Shown: one piece after another, positions 13,815 to 21,114 of the stretch
How the letters are laid out: every line of letters begins with the position of its first letter
Numbering within the stretch: the stretch's first letter is position 1
NCBI GenBank assembly: GCA_002409965.1
Contig: DHON01000094.1
Span: 1-21,114 of the forward strand
Reading direction: 5' to 3'
Length of the DNA: 21,114 nucleotides
Origin: Firmicutes bacterium UBA5389
Lineage (GTDB): Bacteria > Bacillota > DTU025
Translations under genes and position numbers: made by a program
The notes under the pieces: model-generated
Database searches by the model: none
The model's input: the letters and a program-made list of their open reading frames with translations, nothing else
Told to the model about the DNA's origin: nothing

Positions 13815-15128
13815 CTACAGGTCTTCTTTGAGAATCGACGAACACTCCATCCTGGCGACACGCCTTACCGGGTTGGCCGCCGCGACAGCACACAGTACTA
13901 TCGAAGCGACCGCCAGAACTGCGGCGGTCCACCCAAACCATCCGGTATCTTGCCACCATCCTCCGCTCTTGGTGATACTGGGCACGAACCCGCTTACCAA
14001 CCCGACGCTCACTGCCGCGGCTATCACCAGAACCAGGAGTGTTTCGACGACAACCTGCGCCATTAGTTGACGCCTGGTAGCTCCTGCCGCCATGCGAAGC
14101 GCCCATTCCGAACGGCGGGAGTTTACGCTGAACATCGTGTGTCCGGCGAAGCCAAGACCTGAGAGTGTCAAGAGAAGAATTGACACCGCTGCAACACCGT
14201 TGGCTACTGAATCGCCAATGACTGGAACCTGCTCAATCTCGTTTTTCAACACATTGTAACCTATGGTTACGGGAGAGTCGGGATTGTTACTCATGTGCCA
14301 TTCGCGAACAGAGCCGCCCACTTTCTTCGCGTCCACGCCATTATGCAGGATCAACCACACGGAATTGGTGAAATTGCTGAGCAGCTTCGGATCGTTCGTC
14401 TCAGGGTCGTCCATGAGCCCTGAAGCGGCAACATCCATCACAATCGCGGGCTTTGCGCGCACGAATTCTCGGAGATCCGGCCCATACTCCGGCCACCCCG
14501 CGGGCGGATCAGCCACCGTGCCGGCAAAACGTATCGAAAACTCATGCCTACAGAGCCTCAATCTCACCGTGCCCGCGCCTTGCCCGACGAGCTTTGCTAG
14601 CTGCGCGGCGCCGGCCTTTGTGAGAAAAGCCCACGCCTGATTCTGTAGCTTCACCCCTGACCCAGCGCCTGCTATTCGTTCAGGCGCCTCAGGCGCAAAC
14701 AGCTTCGTAATCCGAGCCCCCACAAGATCCTCAAATGCATCGTTGATCAAGTATACGTCAATGGGCATTTCAGAAAACCCGTCTGAGCATACATATGCCT
14801 GCCTGTTCCACATCACCGCTGCTCGGCGAACTCCGGGAATAGCCTCAATCTCAGCAAGGTCATGGGGTGTTATGGCCTCGACAGGGATACCTGAGCGAAC
14901 ACGAAGGTCGAATAGCGCCAGCACATTGGGAGAAGTGAAGGTGAGGTTGACCGACCGAGCCACCTCCATGGATTTGACAAGAAGCACCGATAATATCACC
15001 AGAGAGCAAAAGCCAGCTACGAACTGGAACGCCATGAGCGCTGCCTTCGACCTTCGGGCTACGACCATCTGAACTGCCGAGACGACAGGGGCCATCACTG
15101 CGCCAATACTCTCACGCCTGAACATCAT
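13815..15128 (-). CDS. ABC transporter permease, MacB/FtsX type (second subunit)
   Basis: A 437-residue membrane protein. It has an N-terminal transmembrane helix (about 30-52), a large extracytoplasmic domain (about 60-310) and three C-terminal helices (about 318-345, 368-390, 400-425). This is the MacB/FtsX topology (PF02687). The loop between the second and third helices contains the conserved pattern RRSEWALRMAAGATRRQLMAQ, which contacts the ATPase. Members of this superfamily do not carry small solutes through the membrane; they use ATP to move peptides, lipoproteins or antibiotics on the outer side, or to transmit signals. ATG 15128 overlaps the stop of the preceding permease (ATGA) and has GAGGAGG five bases upstream. 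It likely pairs with the 15125-16336 subunit. Confidence 0.88.
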   Translation of the reverse strand: MMFRRESIGAVMAPVVSAVQMVVARRSKAALMAFQFVAGFCSLVILSVLLVKSMEVARSVNLTFTSPNVLALFDLRVRSGIPVEAITPHDLAEIEAIPGVRRAAVMWNRQAYVCSDGFSEMPIDVYLINDAFEDLVGARITKLFAPEAPERIAGAGSGVKLQNQAWAFLTKAGAAQLAKLVGQGAGTVRLRLCRHEFSIRFAGTVADPPAGWPEYGPDLREFVRAKPAIVMDVAASGLMDDPETNDPKLLSNFTNSVWLILHNGVDAKKVGGSVREWHMSNNPDSPVTIGYNVLKNEIEQVPVIGDSVANGVAAVSILLLTLSGLGFAGHTMFSVNSRRSEWALRMAAGATRRQLMAQVVVETLLVLVIAAAVSVGLVSGFVPSITKSGGWWQDTGWFGWTAAVLAVASIVLCAVAAANPVRRVARMECSSILKEDL

Positions 15129-16336
15129 ACCGTCCTCCTCAGAAGAAGCGCAGGCTCAGTCTTGTTGGCCAAGCGGCACTGAACTGCCCCCAGAATCACC
15201 GTTCCCAGCAACATGACTAAGCTCGTCCCGACCAGCCCTATCCATGTAACCATCGGAACCCCGTTCGTACGAAACCACAGTGCCCATATTGCCCACACGG
15301 CAACATAGCCTGCAACAAGAGACGACAGTGCTATGATCGTTAAGTCGGACATCACGTAAATGGCTATCGTGCCGGGGGTTGCCCCGACGGCCCGCCTGAG
15401 GGCGAGTCCGCGCAGTCTCTCGCTCACCCACAACGTGGTGAAGATGCCTGCATTGGCATACGCGACTGCGGCGATGACCGCTGCAACGCCTGCGGTAATC
15501 AGTGAACTAGTACGTGCCTGCTTGATTTGCCGCCCATAAGCATCTTCGCCTCTCGCTGCCTGAACCGATACGCTGTTGCTCACCTTTGCTGCAGCCTCTG
15601 ACAGGCTAGCCGTCAATCTGTGGACAGAGGCTCCTCCGGAGATGTACACGGTCACCTCTGAGGCGCCCGTCTCATACGGAAATGCCCTTGCAGGGATCAT
15701 CACACGAGGCCTTGGATCATAGCCGGTACGGGAACCGACCATCGCCATGATGGAGAATGTGCTGCCGGGCGAGACCCGAACCATATCATCTGTACCAACT
15801 CCTCCTCCATGGCAGGAGAGGGCCCAGTTGACGGCGACTCCGCCCTTTTCGCTTACCTTAGCCAGCACCTGAGCAGTGTCGCCCGCGTAGACCGGGGCAT
15901 ATCCGTGGTACACGACCAATTCGGCGTTGAGCTCGCGCCCACTATCAGCGCCGTCGAGCATGACTTCGACAGTCTTCCCTCTAGCCACGAAGAAGAAACC
16001 ATCCATCTCCTTACGGTCTACCATGTCCGATAGCATCGACAATGCGAAGTACTCTCCATCCCCAGGCGCAGGCGACAAGCATCCCGGCGCCGGCCCCATT
16101 GCCTCAAGGGCCAGTGTGCCGGGCCGCTCAAACGCGGTCACGCAGTACAGCCTATCAAGATCGCCGGGGAGTAGACCGACAATGCACTTGTAGGAGGATT
16201 CAGCCATGCTGAAGCCGAAGGTGAGGGCAGCTGTAGCCACGCTCAGCCCAAGCCACAGAAGGGCTACTCCCCAGAAGTCGCGTCGAAGCTGGCCTCGAAA
16301 CCCCGCCCATATGTCGATCGCTATCCCAGGATTCAC
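15125..16336 (-). CDS. ABC transporter permease, MacB/FtsX type (first subunit)
   Basis: A 403-residue membrane protein with the same layout: one N-terminal helix (about 22-45), an extracytoplasmic domain and three C-terminal helices (about 280-300, 330-352, 362-385). The ATPase-contact loop ERLRGLALRRAVGATPGTI is diagnostic for the FtsX/MacB family. The extracytoplasmic domain has cysteine pairs that could form disulfides. The start is GTG at 16336, which overlaps the ATPase stop (GTGA) and has AGGAGGTG eight bases upstream. It is not a close copy of the following permease, so the transporter is probably a heterodimer of two permeases plus two copies of the ATPase. Substrate unknown. Confidence 0.88.
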   Translation of the reverse strand: MNPGIAIDIWAGFRGQLRRDFWGVALLWLGLSVATAALTFGFSMAESSYKCIVGLLPGDLDRLYCVTAFERPGTLALEAMGPAPGCLSPAPGDGEYFALSMLSDMVDRKEMDGFFFVARGKTVEVMLDGADSGRELNAELVVYHGYAPVYAGDTAQVLAKVSEKGGVAVNWALSCHGGGVGTDDMVRVSPGSTFSIMAMVGSRTGYDPRPRVMIPARAFPYETGASEVTVYISGGASVHRLTASLSEAAAKVSNSVSVQAARGEDAYGRQIKQARTSSLITAGVAAVIAAVAYANAGIFTTLWVSERLRGLALRRAVGATPGTIAIYVMSDLTIIALSSLVAGYVAVWAIWALWFRTNGVPMVTWIGLVGTSLVMLLGTVILGAVQCRLANKTEPALLLRRTV

Positions 16337-17031
16337 TGAGCCAGCACCTCCTGAGGAATCCCATCCTGCATTACTAGGCCATCTCGCATGACCAGCACCC
16401 GATCAAGCTGCCTGGCTACGCCCACATTGTGAGTCACCACTACCAGGATACGGTTGGGGGATTCTCCGTGGATATCCAGAAGCAGCTTGATTATCAATTG
16501 ACCCGTACTCGAATCCAGATTCCCGGTAGGCTCATCGCACAACATGATCTGGGGTTTGCCGACCACCGCCCTGGCTATGGCCACACGCTGCTGCTCTCCT
16601 CCCGACAGCTGCCACGCCCTCAACCGACCCTTGCCTGAAAGGCCCACCTTGTCAAGGGCGAGCCGTGCTGCTTCGCGCCGACGACTGCTGGAACAGCCCT
16701 GATATATCAAAGGTAGCTCGACGTTCTGGCTGACCGTCAGTTCATCGAGGAGGTTGTAGCGCTGGAACACAAAACCCATGCGATCACGACGAATCACAGA
16801 ACGGCGCTTCTCCGACAAGCCGCTCACATCGATTCCGTCCAGCCTGTACACGCCGCTGGTCGGGCTATCCAATAGCCCGATCGTTGATAGCAGAGTGCTC
16901 TTGCCGGCGCCTGACGCACCTACTACAGCCACTGCCTGCCCTGCTGGGATCTCGAGGCTGACGGGACCAAGGCCGCGCGCTGTAGTATCGCGTGCATGAT
17001 AGTCCCTGATAACACCGAACAGTCCGATCAC
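16333..17031 (-). CDS. ABC transporter ATPase, MacB/LolD type
   Basis: A 232-residue ATPase with all expected motifs in order: Walker A GASGAGKS (38-45), Q-loop VFQRYNLL (Gln90), signature LSGGEQQ (142-148), Walker B IMLCDE with EPTGNLD (162-171) and the switch histidine in VVTHN (201). The sequence around the Q-loop and EPTGNLD is typical of the MacB/LolD/FtsE branch, consistent with the two permeases that follow. I start it at GTG 17031, because GGGAGG lies eight bases upstream; an upstream in-frame GTG (17067) would add 12 atypical residues. It drives the transporter from the cytoplasmic side. Confidence 0.94.
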   Translation of the reverse strand: MIGLFGVIRDYHARDTTARGLGPVSLEIPAGQAVAVVGASGAGKSTLLSTIGLLDSPTSGVYRLDGIDVSGLSEKRRSVIRRDRMGFVFQRYNLLDELTVSQNVELPLIYQGCSSSRRREAARLALDKVGLSGKGRLRAWQLSGGEQQRVAIARAVVGKPQIMLCDEPTGNLDSSTGQLIIKLLLDIHGESPNRILVVVTHNVGVARQLDRVLVMRDGLVMQDGIPQEVLAQ

Positions 17032-17067
17032 AATACGTACCTCCCACATAGGAAATCGTGCAGACAC

Positions 17068-17425
17068 TCACATCCGGCAACCCTCATCCATCATCGAAGC
17101 CCGGTAGACCCGGACGTTGCCATCAATGTGGACTACGTAAAGGCGCAACCCAGCCGGCAGAGCAGCTATGGGTGGAGGTTCACTCTCAGGTATCTCGAGC
17201 AGGTTACCTAACGGTGTGCCGTCTGTACGATACGCCTCTACCCGCCGGCTTCCCGAATTTGTCAGAACCAAGCAGCTGGCTTGAGGCCAATAGCGTAGGC
17301 TGGTTTTCAACATGGAGTCTCTGTGCCTCGCCGAGAACACCCTTCGGCCACTCGCGGCAATGCCCATAATAGTCTGATGTGGCTAGATACGCACAGAACA
17401 CTCCTAACGCAAACACCATGCCCAC
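17068..17425 (-). pseudogene. Small membrane-anchored protein gene, apparently frameshifted
   Basis: Two adjacent frames look like parts of one small gene. From GTG 17425 the first encodes a hydrophobic N-terminal segment (MVFALGVFCAYLA) and a polar stretch as far as about 17275. The second frame carries on with CLVLTNSGSRRVEAYRTDG and LYVVHIDGNVRVYRASM, a beta-rich pattern like one propeller strand set, ending at 17068. A single-base loss near 17275 would explain the break. I do not recognise the family. It lies between the thioredoxin-fold gene and the ATPase, within the same operon. A sequencing error is an alternative explanation. Confidence 0.5.
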
Positions 17426-17441
17426 CGTCAGCGTTCGTGAT

Positions 17442-18041
17442 TCAGTGAGACCCGACCCTATGAGAGTTCACATCGTTCTCATAGGCTGAGGTACTCATGA
17501 TCACATCCATGGAAGGCCCCATTTGGCCATAATCGACGGCATAGCGAAAGGTTTCGGCAACTGACTCATCAGTCAGCTCATCGCTAGTCAGCACGACATC
17601 ACCTACGAAGAGAATCGGAACAGATACACTACTCGTCTCGTCAAGACCATATGCAGAAAGGAACCTGCGCAGGAGATCAAGGTTACCGGTCCGGAGTACG
17701 TTACAGACCCGTATCTGCAGCGTGTTGTGCAGCTGCATCTCAGCCCGTCTGCAGGTACGTATTGCGCGATCGCAGTCCTGGCAGGCAGAACTCACAAAGA
17801 GGTAGACAGTCGGGACGCTGAGTCGCTGGCTCGCATACGCAACTGGCTGCGCTGGGTACAGCACTAGTATAGCCAGCATTAGGACGAACCTCGCCCTTAC
17901 CTCAATCCTGCAGCGGCCAAACTGTCCGCATTCCCGAGATCGTTCCCGGTTGTACTCTCCATTCGATCCGTTCTCCGAATCTCCTCCAGGCCTGCCGTCT
18001 GAATAATCCGAGAAATTACGAACCTGAACAGTCCTTCGCAA
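17442..18041 (-). CDS. Membrane-anchored thioredoxin-fold protein of the ABC operon
   Basis: A 199-residue protein. A polar, charged N-terminal part (1-50) precedes a hydrophobic segment (about 52-70) and an extracytoplasmic domain with a thioredoxin-like start: PTVYLFVSSACQDCDRA, with C-Q-D-C at 87-90. SVPILFVGD (cis-proline 142) completes the fold pattern. More cysteines lie at 97 and 113. The TTG at 18041 is well supported by GGGGAGG eight bases upstream, despite the unusual N-terminus. It is the first gene of the ABC operon, and a candidate promoter lies at 18083-18112. Its role may be to reduce or form disulfides in the transporter or its peptide substrate; this is inference. I do not know a closely matching named family. 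Confidence 0.75.
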   Translation of the reverse strand: MRRTVQVRNFSDYSDGRPGGDSENGSNGEYNRERSRECGQFGRCRIEVRARFVLMLAILVLYPAQPVAYASQRLSVPTVYLFVSSACQDCDRAIRTCRRAEMQLHNTLQIRVCNVLRTGNLDLLRRFLSAYGLDETSSVSVPILFVGDVVLTSDELTDESVAETFRYAVDYGQMGPSMDVIMSTSAYENDVNSHRVGSH

Positions 18042-18082
18042 ATGGGAAACCTCCCCGAGACCCCAGCTCCGAATGAAACCCC

Positions 18083-18112
18083 ATCATATCTCTGTGAATC
18101 GTAGCATGTCGC
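18083..18112 (-). promoter_or_regulatory. Candidate promoter of the thioredoxin/ABC operon
   Basis: On the minus strand, GCGACA (18112-18107) and TATGAT (18088-18083) are separated by 18 bases. The -10 box has one mismatch from consensus; the -35 box has two. It lies about 40 bases upstream of the TTG start at 18041, within the divergent gap to the serine hydrolase gene. Confidence 0.4.
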
Positions 18113-18226
18113 CCTAATGCTCTAGTTTGCGCCCGTTTTCATACACCTCCTGTTCGGCGATTTTCTTTCGGCGGAATATCTGATGCGCTCCTGCCAGCGA
18201 ATGTGTAGTCGAAATGGGGGGTTAGG

Positions 18227-19957
18227 ATGAAGACGAGCCGATTCACGTCTATTGCGGTCATGTGCGTCACAGTCGTTCTGCTGCTTTCGGGATTCGTATG
18301 CGCGAATGCCGAACCGCAGTTGTATCGAACCGCCCGGAGAATTGCTCGAACCGAAGTATGGAACGACATCAACTCAGGCCGGGCCGGAAGCGCGACTGTC
18401 GCCATACTCGACGGCGGAGAAGCAGTCTATGCCGAAGGTTTCGCCATGGCAGACAGGGAAGACAGCGTGCCTGTCGATCCCGGAACGGTCTTCAATATCG
18501 GTTCTGTCAGCAAGGTCTACACAGCCACTGCGGTGATGCTGCTGGTCGGCGAGGGGAAGATCGATCTCGACGCCCCCGCCGTTCGGTATCTTCCGGAGTT
18601 CGTCATGGCGGACCCAAGATACCTAGACATCACCGTCAGAATGCTTCTGAACCATTCGTCCGGCCTGCCCGGCTCGATTGCCGCAGGCAACTTTGGATTC
18701 CAGTACAACGCCGCTATACACGACGAGACTCTGGCGGTCTTATCCCGTACATATCTGAAGCACGACCCCGGCGCGGCGGCCGTATACTGCAATGACGGTT
18801 TCACGCTTGCGGAGATGATCGTCGAGCGTGTCAGCGGACAGAAGTACATGGATTTCCTGGCGAGTCGCATCTTTGAGCCGTTAGCCTTGGGCCACACCGG
18901 GGCGAGTGTGGGCGACAGGACTGTCCGGGACGCCGCTGCTGGAGTTGTCGCGGCGTACTACAGGCCCACGACCGGCCAGAAGGAACCGTTCGAGGCAGTC
19001 TCCTTTTTGGGATCAGGAGGGCTCAGCGCCACCGCGGTGGATCTGGCCCGTTTTGCGGACAGCTTCTCAAGTGCAGGGGCACACATCCTGTCTGAGCCAG
19101 CGCTCAGAGAGATGAGAAAGAGTCAGCCTTCATCATCTGCGGGGAAGCTCAGAAATCCGGAGCTTGCCTATGGACTGGGTTGGGACATGACATATGTTCC
19201 TGAGTATCAGGAGCAGGGCATACAGGTTCTCGGCAAGAGCGGCGGAACCGGGAACTACAACTCGATGGTCTACACAGTGCCGGATGAGAGGATATCGGTT
19301 GCTGTGATCGAGACCGGTCCCGGAGGGCGTTCAGTCAAGATAGCGCTCAGTATACTGGATGCCGTTCTTGTGGAAAAAGGCCTGGTAAAAGAGAAGGCTT
19401 TGTCGGTTTCTGTTCCGCCGAAGCCTGAAGTGATTCCAGATGAGTACGCAGCCTATTGCGGATACTACATCCTAACCGGCGGAGGCCTGGCGAATGTGAG
19501 CCTAGATAGGGAGGCGAATCGGTTCCGGGTGTCAAGCGTCCTCGGAGGCATGGAGGTTCCAGCTACGTGCCTCTACTATAGTGAGGGCGCCTTTTACAGC
19601 GACGATTCGCAGCTCTATTTCGCCACAGTCGACGGCGAGCAGTATGCAGCAATGAAATCGTCCATCGGTTTTGACATGGTCTACATGCGCAGATTGCCCG
19701 CGATCGAGGTCCCTTGCAGCATGGCGATGGAGATGAACGGAAAGCAGTGGTTACGCCGAAATGTCAAGCCTTTCGAAGGGGCGCTGCTTGCCAATTCGCA
19801 CCTGGTTCAGTCCAGCACCATCGAAACGCTGCCCGGATACGTGGACTTCTTCGGAATTAAGAGTACCGGATCATGCGATCACTTCCATTCGCCCAGTGCT
19901 ATCTGCATCATTCGGCGGTGTTCTCCAGCCGGCCTCCCATTCCAACGTCGAAAGTGA
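18227..19957 (+). CDS. Secreted serine hydrolase (beta-lactamase superfamily), C-terminal tail lost
   Basis: A 576-residue protein with a signal peptide (1-29, cleavage near CANA). The catalytic domain (about 35-345) has S-V-S-K (93-96), Y-C-N (167-169) and K-S-G-G (317-320), so the active site is complete. A second, beta-rich C-terminal part follows from about 375 (EYAAYCGYYILTGGG), the extension typical of larger peptidase/esterase members. Compared with copy A (6762-7643), homology runs in frame to about 19876 and then stops. The last 25-30 residues are low-complexity and unlike the tail seen in copies A and B (IPTGGRVIAFAS...), so the gene has lost its end. GGGGGG lies five bases before the ATG. 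It is divergent from the ABC operon. Likely substrate: a peptidoglycan or ester, unknown. Confidence 0.87.
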   Translation: MKTSRFTSIAVMCVTVVLLLSGFVCANAEPQLYRTARRIARTEVWNDINSGRAGSATVAILDGGEAVYAEGFAMADREDSVPVDPGTVFNIGSVSKVYTATAVMLLVGEGKIDLDAPAVRYLPEFVMADPRYLDITVRMLLNHSSGLPGSIAAGNFGFQYNAAIHDETLAVLSRTYLKHDPGAAAVYCNDGFTLAEMIVERVSGQKYMDFLASRIFEPLALGHTGASVGDRTVRDAAAGVVAAYYRPTTGQKEPFEAVSFLGSGGLSATAVDLARFADSFSSAGAHILSEPALREMRKSQPSSSAGKLRNPELAYGLGWDMTYVPEYQEQGIQVLGKSGGTGNYNSMVYTVPDERISVAVIETGPGGRSVKIALSILDAVLVEKGLVKEKALSVSVPPKPEVIPDEYAAYCGYYILTGGGLANVSLDREANRFRVSSVLGGMEVPATCLYYSEGAFYSDDSQLYFATVDGEQYAAMKSSIGFDMVYMRRLPAIEVPCSMAMEMNGKQWLRRNVKPFEGALLANSHLVQSSTIETLPGYVDFFGIKSTGSCDHFHSPSAICIIRRCSPAGLPFQRRK

Positions 19958-20033
19958 CATCTCCTTCACGATGCTGTCGAGATGCCACTCGGCAACTGCT
20001 AAGGCTGGAGCTCTGCTGACTCCGTTCTTCCGG

Positions 20034-20450
20034 CTAGATCGCATCTCCCAATGCGCTCTGCACAACCTCCAGCACAAATCCAGCCTCTTCGATGGCTTGA
20101 TCTGCATCCGACAACTCATATTCCGCGGTAGGCACAAAATCCTCGGCACCGTAGAAGCTAAGCTCGCGTTCCTTTCGTAGTCTCTTTGAGATACTGCGGA
20201 TTCTCGGCATGTGGTCGCGAATAGTAGGCGGCAGCAGATCCGCGTTGTCCTCAAGAGTTCGGCCAACATCGTGAACCCTCGGCACTTCGATTCCTGCAGC
20301 GCGAAGCAGAGCCTTGAGGGCCAGTTCAACTACACTCTGGGCTTCCCGAACAACGTCGGAGTATGCCTTTCGTTCGCGGTAGAACCCGAGAGCTTCCAGC
20401 CGCACCGAAGCTTTGTCCAAGTAGGCCAGAGTCAGCTCATCACTCTTCAC
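20034..20450 (-). CDS. HEPN-domain protein, partner of the adjacent nucleotidyltransferase
   Basis: A 138-residue mostly helical protein of the HEPN superfamily (PF05168-like): helix EAQSVVELALKALLRAAGI followed by P-x-V-H-D-V-G, the classic HEPN turn, then two more helices ending EEAGFVLEVVQSAL. The R-x4-6-H RNase motif of HEPN toxins is not evident, since the only histidines are in VHDVG and RDHMP, so this may be the non-toxic branch linked to MNT proteins. The start is GTG 20450, which overlaps the stop of the nucleotidyltransferase gene (GTGA); residues upstream of it in the same frame are an artefact of that overlap. The two proteins almost certainly form a complex. Confidence 0.82.
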   Translation of the reverse strand: MKSDELTLAYLDKASVRLEALGFYRERKAYSDVVREAQSVVELALKALLRAAGIEVPRVHDVGRTLEDNADLLPPTIRDHMPRIRSISKRLRKERELSFYGAEDFVPTAEYELSDADQAIEEAGFVLEVVQSALGDAI

Positions 20451-20980
20451 AACCTGACACCTCCCAGGAATCGGTTGGTACGCCACTCCCACGTATTGTT
20501 CCGCCTGACACGACAGGCTCCCACTTCTTTGAGAAGCGCCGAGGCGGAACCGATGATCCGGCCGATGATCCCCTCCGGATCCCACATGACCACGTGGTAA
20601 TCCACCAGATCGTAGTAGATTGGCTGCATCAGGAGTGCCTCAGCCTCGGTGACGATATACGGCGAAAGCTCGCACGAGAGGCCCTGCTCTCTGAAGAGCT
20701 GTTGGGCCAAGTCATCATGCCTCATCTCTATTTCCCGGATGAACTCTTCTATCCTGACGCGTCTTTTCCCAGCGTTCTTCAATATGATCAGGAGGTCAAG
20801 ATCTGAACCCTTGCGGTTCTCGCCCCGGGCAAACGAGCCAAAAATGGCGAGCCCCAGCAGGTTTTCGCCATAGTACCGTAGTATCCGATTCAGAACGCTC
20901 TCCACCCACCTGCGATGCTCGGGCGAGAACGTCCGCAGACCTGCGACGATCGACAGGTCCATTCCCGTTCCTTCAGTCAT
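20447..20980 (-). CDS. Nucleotidyltransferase of an MNT-HEPN pair
   Basis: A 177-residue protein of the polymerase beta-like nucleotidyltransferase superfamily. The signature GSFARGE (48-54) and D-L-D (60-62) metal-binding pair are intact. The C-terminal part (about 85-177) is longer than in minimal MNTs and mostly helical, with YDLVDYHVVMWD near residues 123-134. In described pairs the nucleotidyltransferase modifies tyrosines of the HEPN partner with AMP and so neutralises it. GAAGGAGG lies 12 bases before the ATG at 20980, a rather long spacing; an ATG six codons later is an alternative. It is the first gene of the pair and overlaps the HEPN gene by four bases. A TATAAT box sits at 21040-21045. 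Confidence 0.87.
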   Translation of the reverse strand: MTEGTGMDLSIVAGLRTFSPEHRRWVESVLNRILRYYGENLLGLAIFGSFARGENRKGSDLDLLIILKNAGKRRVRIEEFIREIEMRHDDLAQQLFREQGLSCELSPYIVTEAEALLMQPIYYDLVDYHVVMWDPEGIIGRIIGSASALLKEVGACRVRRNNTWEWRTNRFLGGVRL

Positions 20981-21039
20981 CGGACGGCAACGCCTCCTTC
21001 GAGGGAGTCTTCGACAAGGTATCCCATTCGCTCATGTCT

Positions 21040-21045
21040 ATTATA
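21040..21045 (-). promoter_or_regulatory. -10 box of the MNT-HEPN pair
   Basis: A perfect TATAAT on the minus strand lies about 60 bases upstream of the nucleotidyltransferase start. No good -35 box stands 16-18 bases upstream (CGACTC at 17), so the promoter may be weak or activator dependent. The rest of 21046-21114 shows no gene. Confidence 0.45.
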
Positions 21046-21114
21046 CTATGTGGGAGATATGGGAGTCGCCTGGCAAGCGTGGTCTCACAGGACCTCGTCA
21101 AAGTCGTCCTTTGC

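Noticed and set aside
13567..14106. A 179-codon minus-strand frame overlapping the end of the ABC permease
   Set aside because: It lies out of frame within the permease's conserved C-terminal helices and has Arg/Ser/Gly-rich shadow composition.

Overview
The window looks like an accessory, partly decaying stretch of a Bacillota-type genome (Clostridia or a related deep lineage). I infer this from the strong GGAGG-type ribosome binding sites, frequent GTG/TTG starts, a YitT-family membrane protein, and remnants of ANT(6)-like and GNAT genes of the Bacillota type. Base composition is moderately GC-rich by eye. I see no integrase, transposase, phage gene or CRISPR array.

Layout. The left edge cuts a tRNA-Arg(UCU) gene (1-51). 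Then come a secreted serine hydrolase (140-1369, minus), a lone minimal nucleotidyltransferase (1789-2139, minus) and the best-defined operon of the window (5687 down to 2311, minus). That operon encodes an ArsR repressor, an ArsP-type permease, a membrane-anchored thioredoxin, a CcdA-type electron carrier, a small thioredoxin and a DUF2703 protein. It has a clear sigma-A type promoter with a possible operator just upstream. A ribbon-helix-helix/PIN (VapBC-type) toxin-antitoxin pair follows (6641-5966).

From 6.7 to 13.3 kb the DNA is largely a gene graveyard. It holds two broken serine hydrolase paralogues (6762-7643 and 9173-9747), and remains of a GNAT acetyltransferase, an ANT(6)-like aminoglycoside nucleotidyltransferase and a 5'-nucleotidase. 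Most of these keep both ends of the coding region but have lost internal segments. Apparently intact genes lie among them: a lipoprotein with seven RCC1 repeats (9016-7640), a short-chain dehydrogenase with a long C-terminal extension (9941-11128), a HEPN-like reading frame and a YitT-family membrane protein. At 13617-13645 there is a degenerate copy of the 3' end of the tRNA-Arg at the left edge, so 52 to about 13.65 kb may be an old tRNA-integrated island.

Beyond that lies a minus-strand operon (18041 to 13815) for a membrane thioredoxin-fold protein, a frameshifted small protein, an ABC ATPase and two MacB/FtsX-type permeases. A divergent secreted serine hydrolase (18227-19957) has apparently lost its usual C-terminal tail. 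The right end carries an overlapping nucleotidyltransferase/HEPN pair (20980 to 20034) behind a TATAAT box.

The proteins most likely to work together are those of the ars-type operon. The repressor carries the Cys-x-Cys metalloid-sensing motif. The permease would export a (possibly organic) arsenical. CcdA plus the anchored thioredoxin would deliver reducing power across the membrane, and the two small Cys-rich proteins would act on the cytoplasmic side. The coupling is inference; the gene order and motifs are seen directly.
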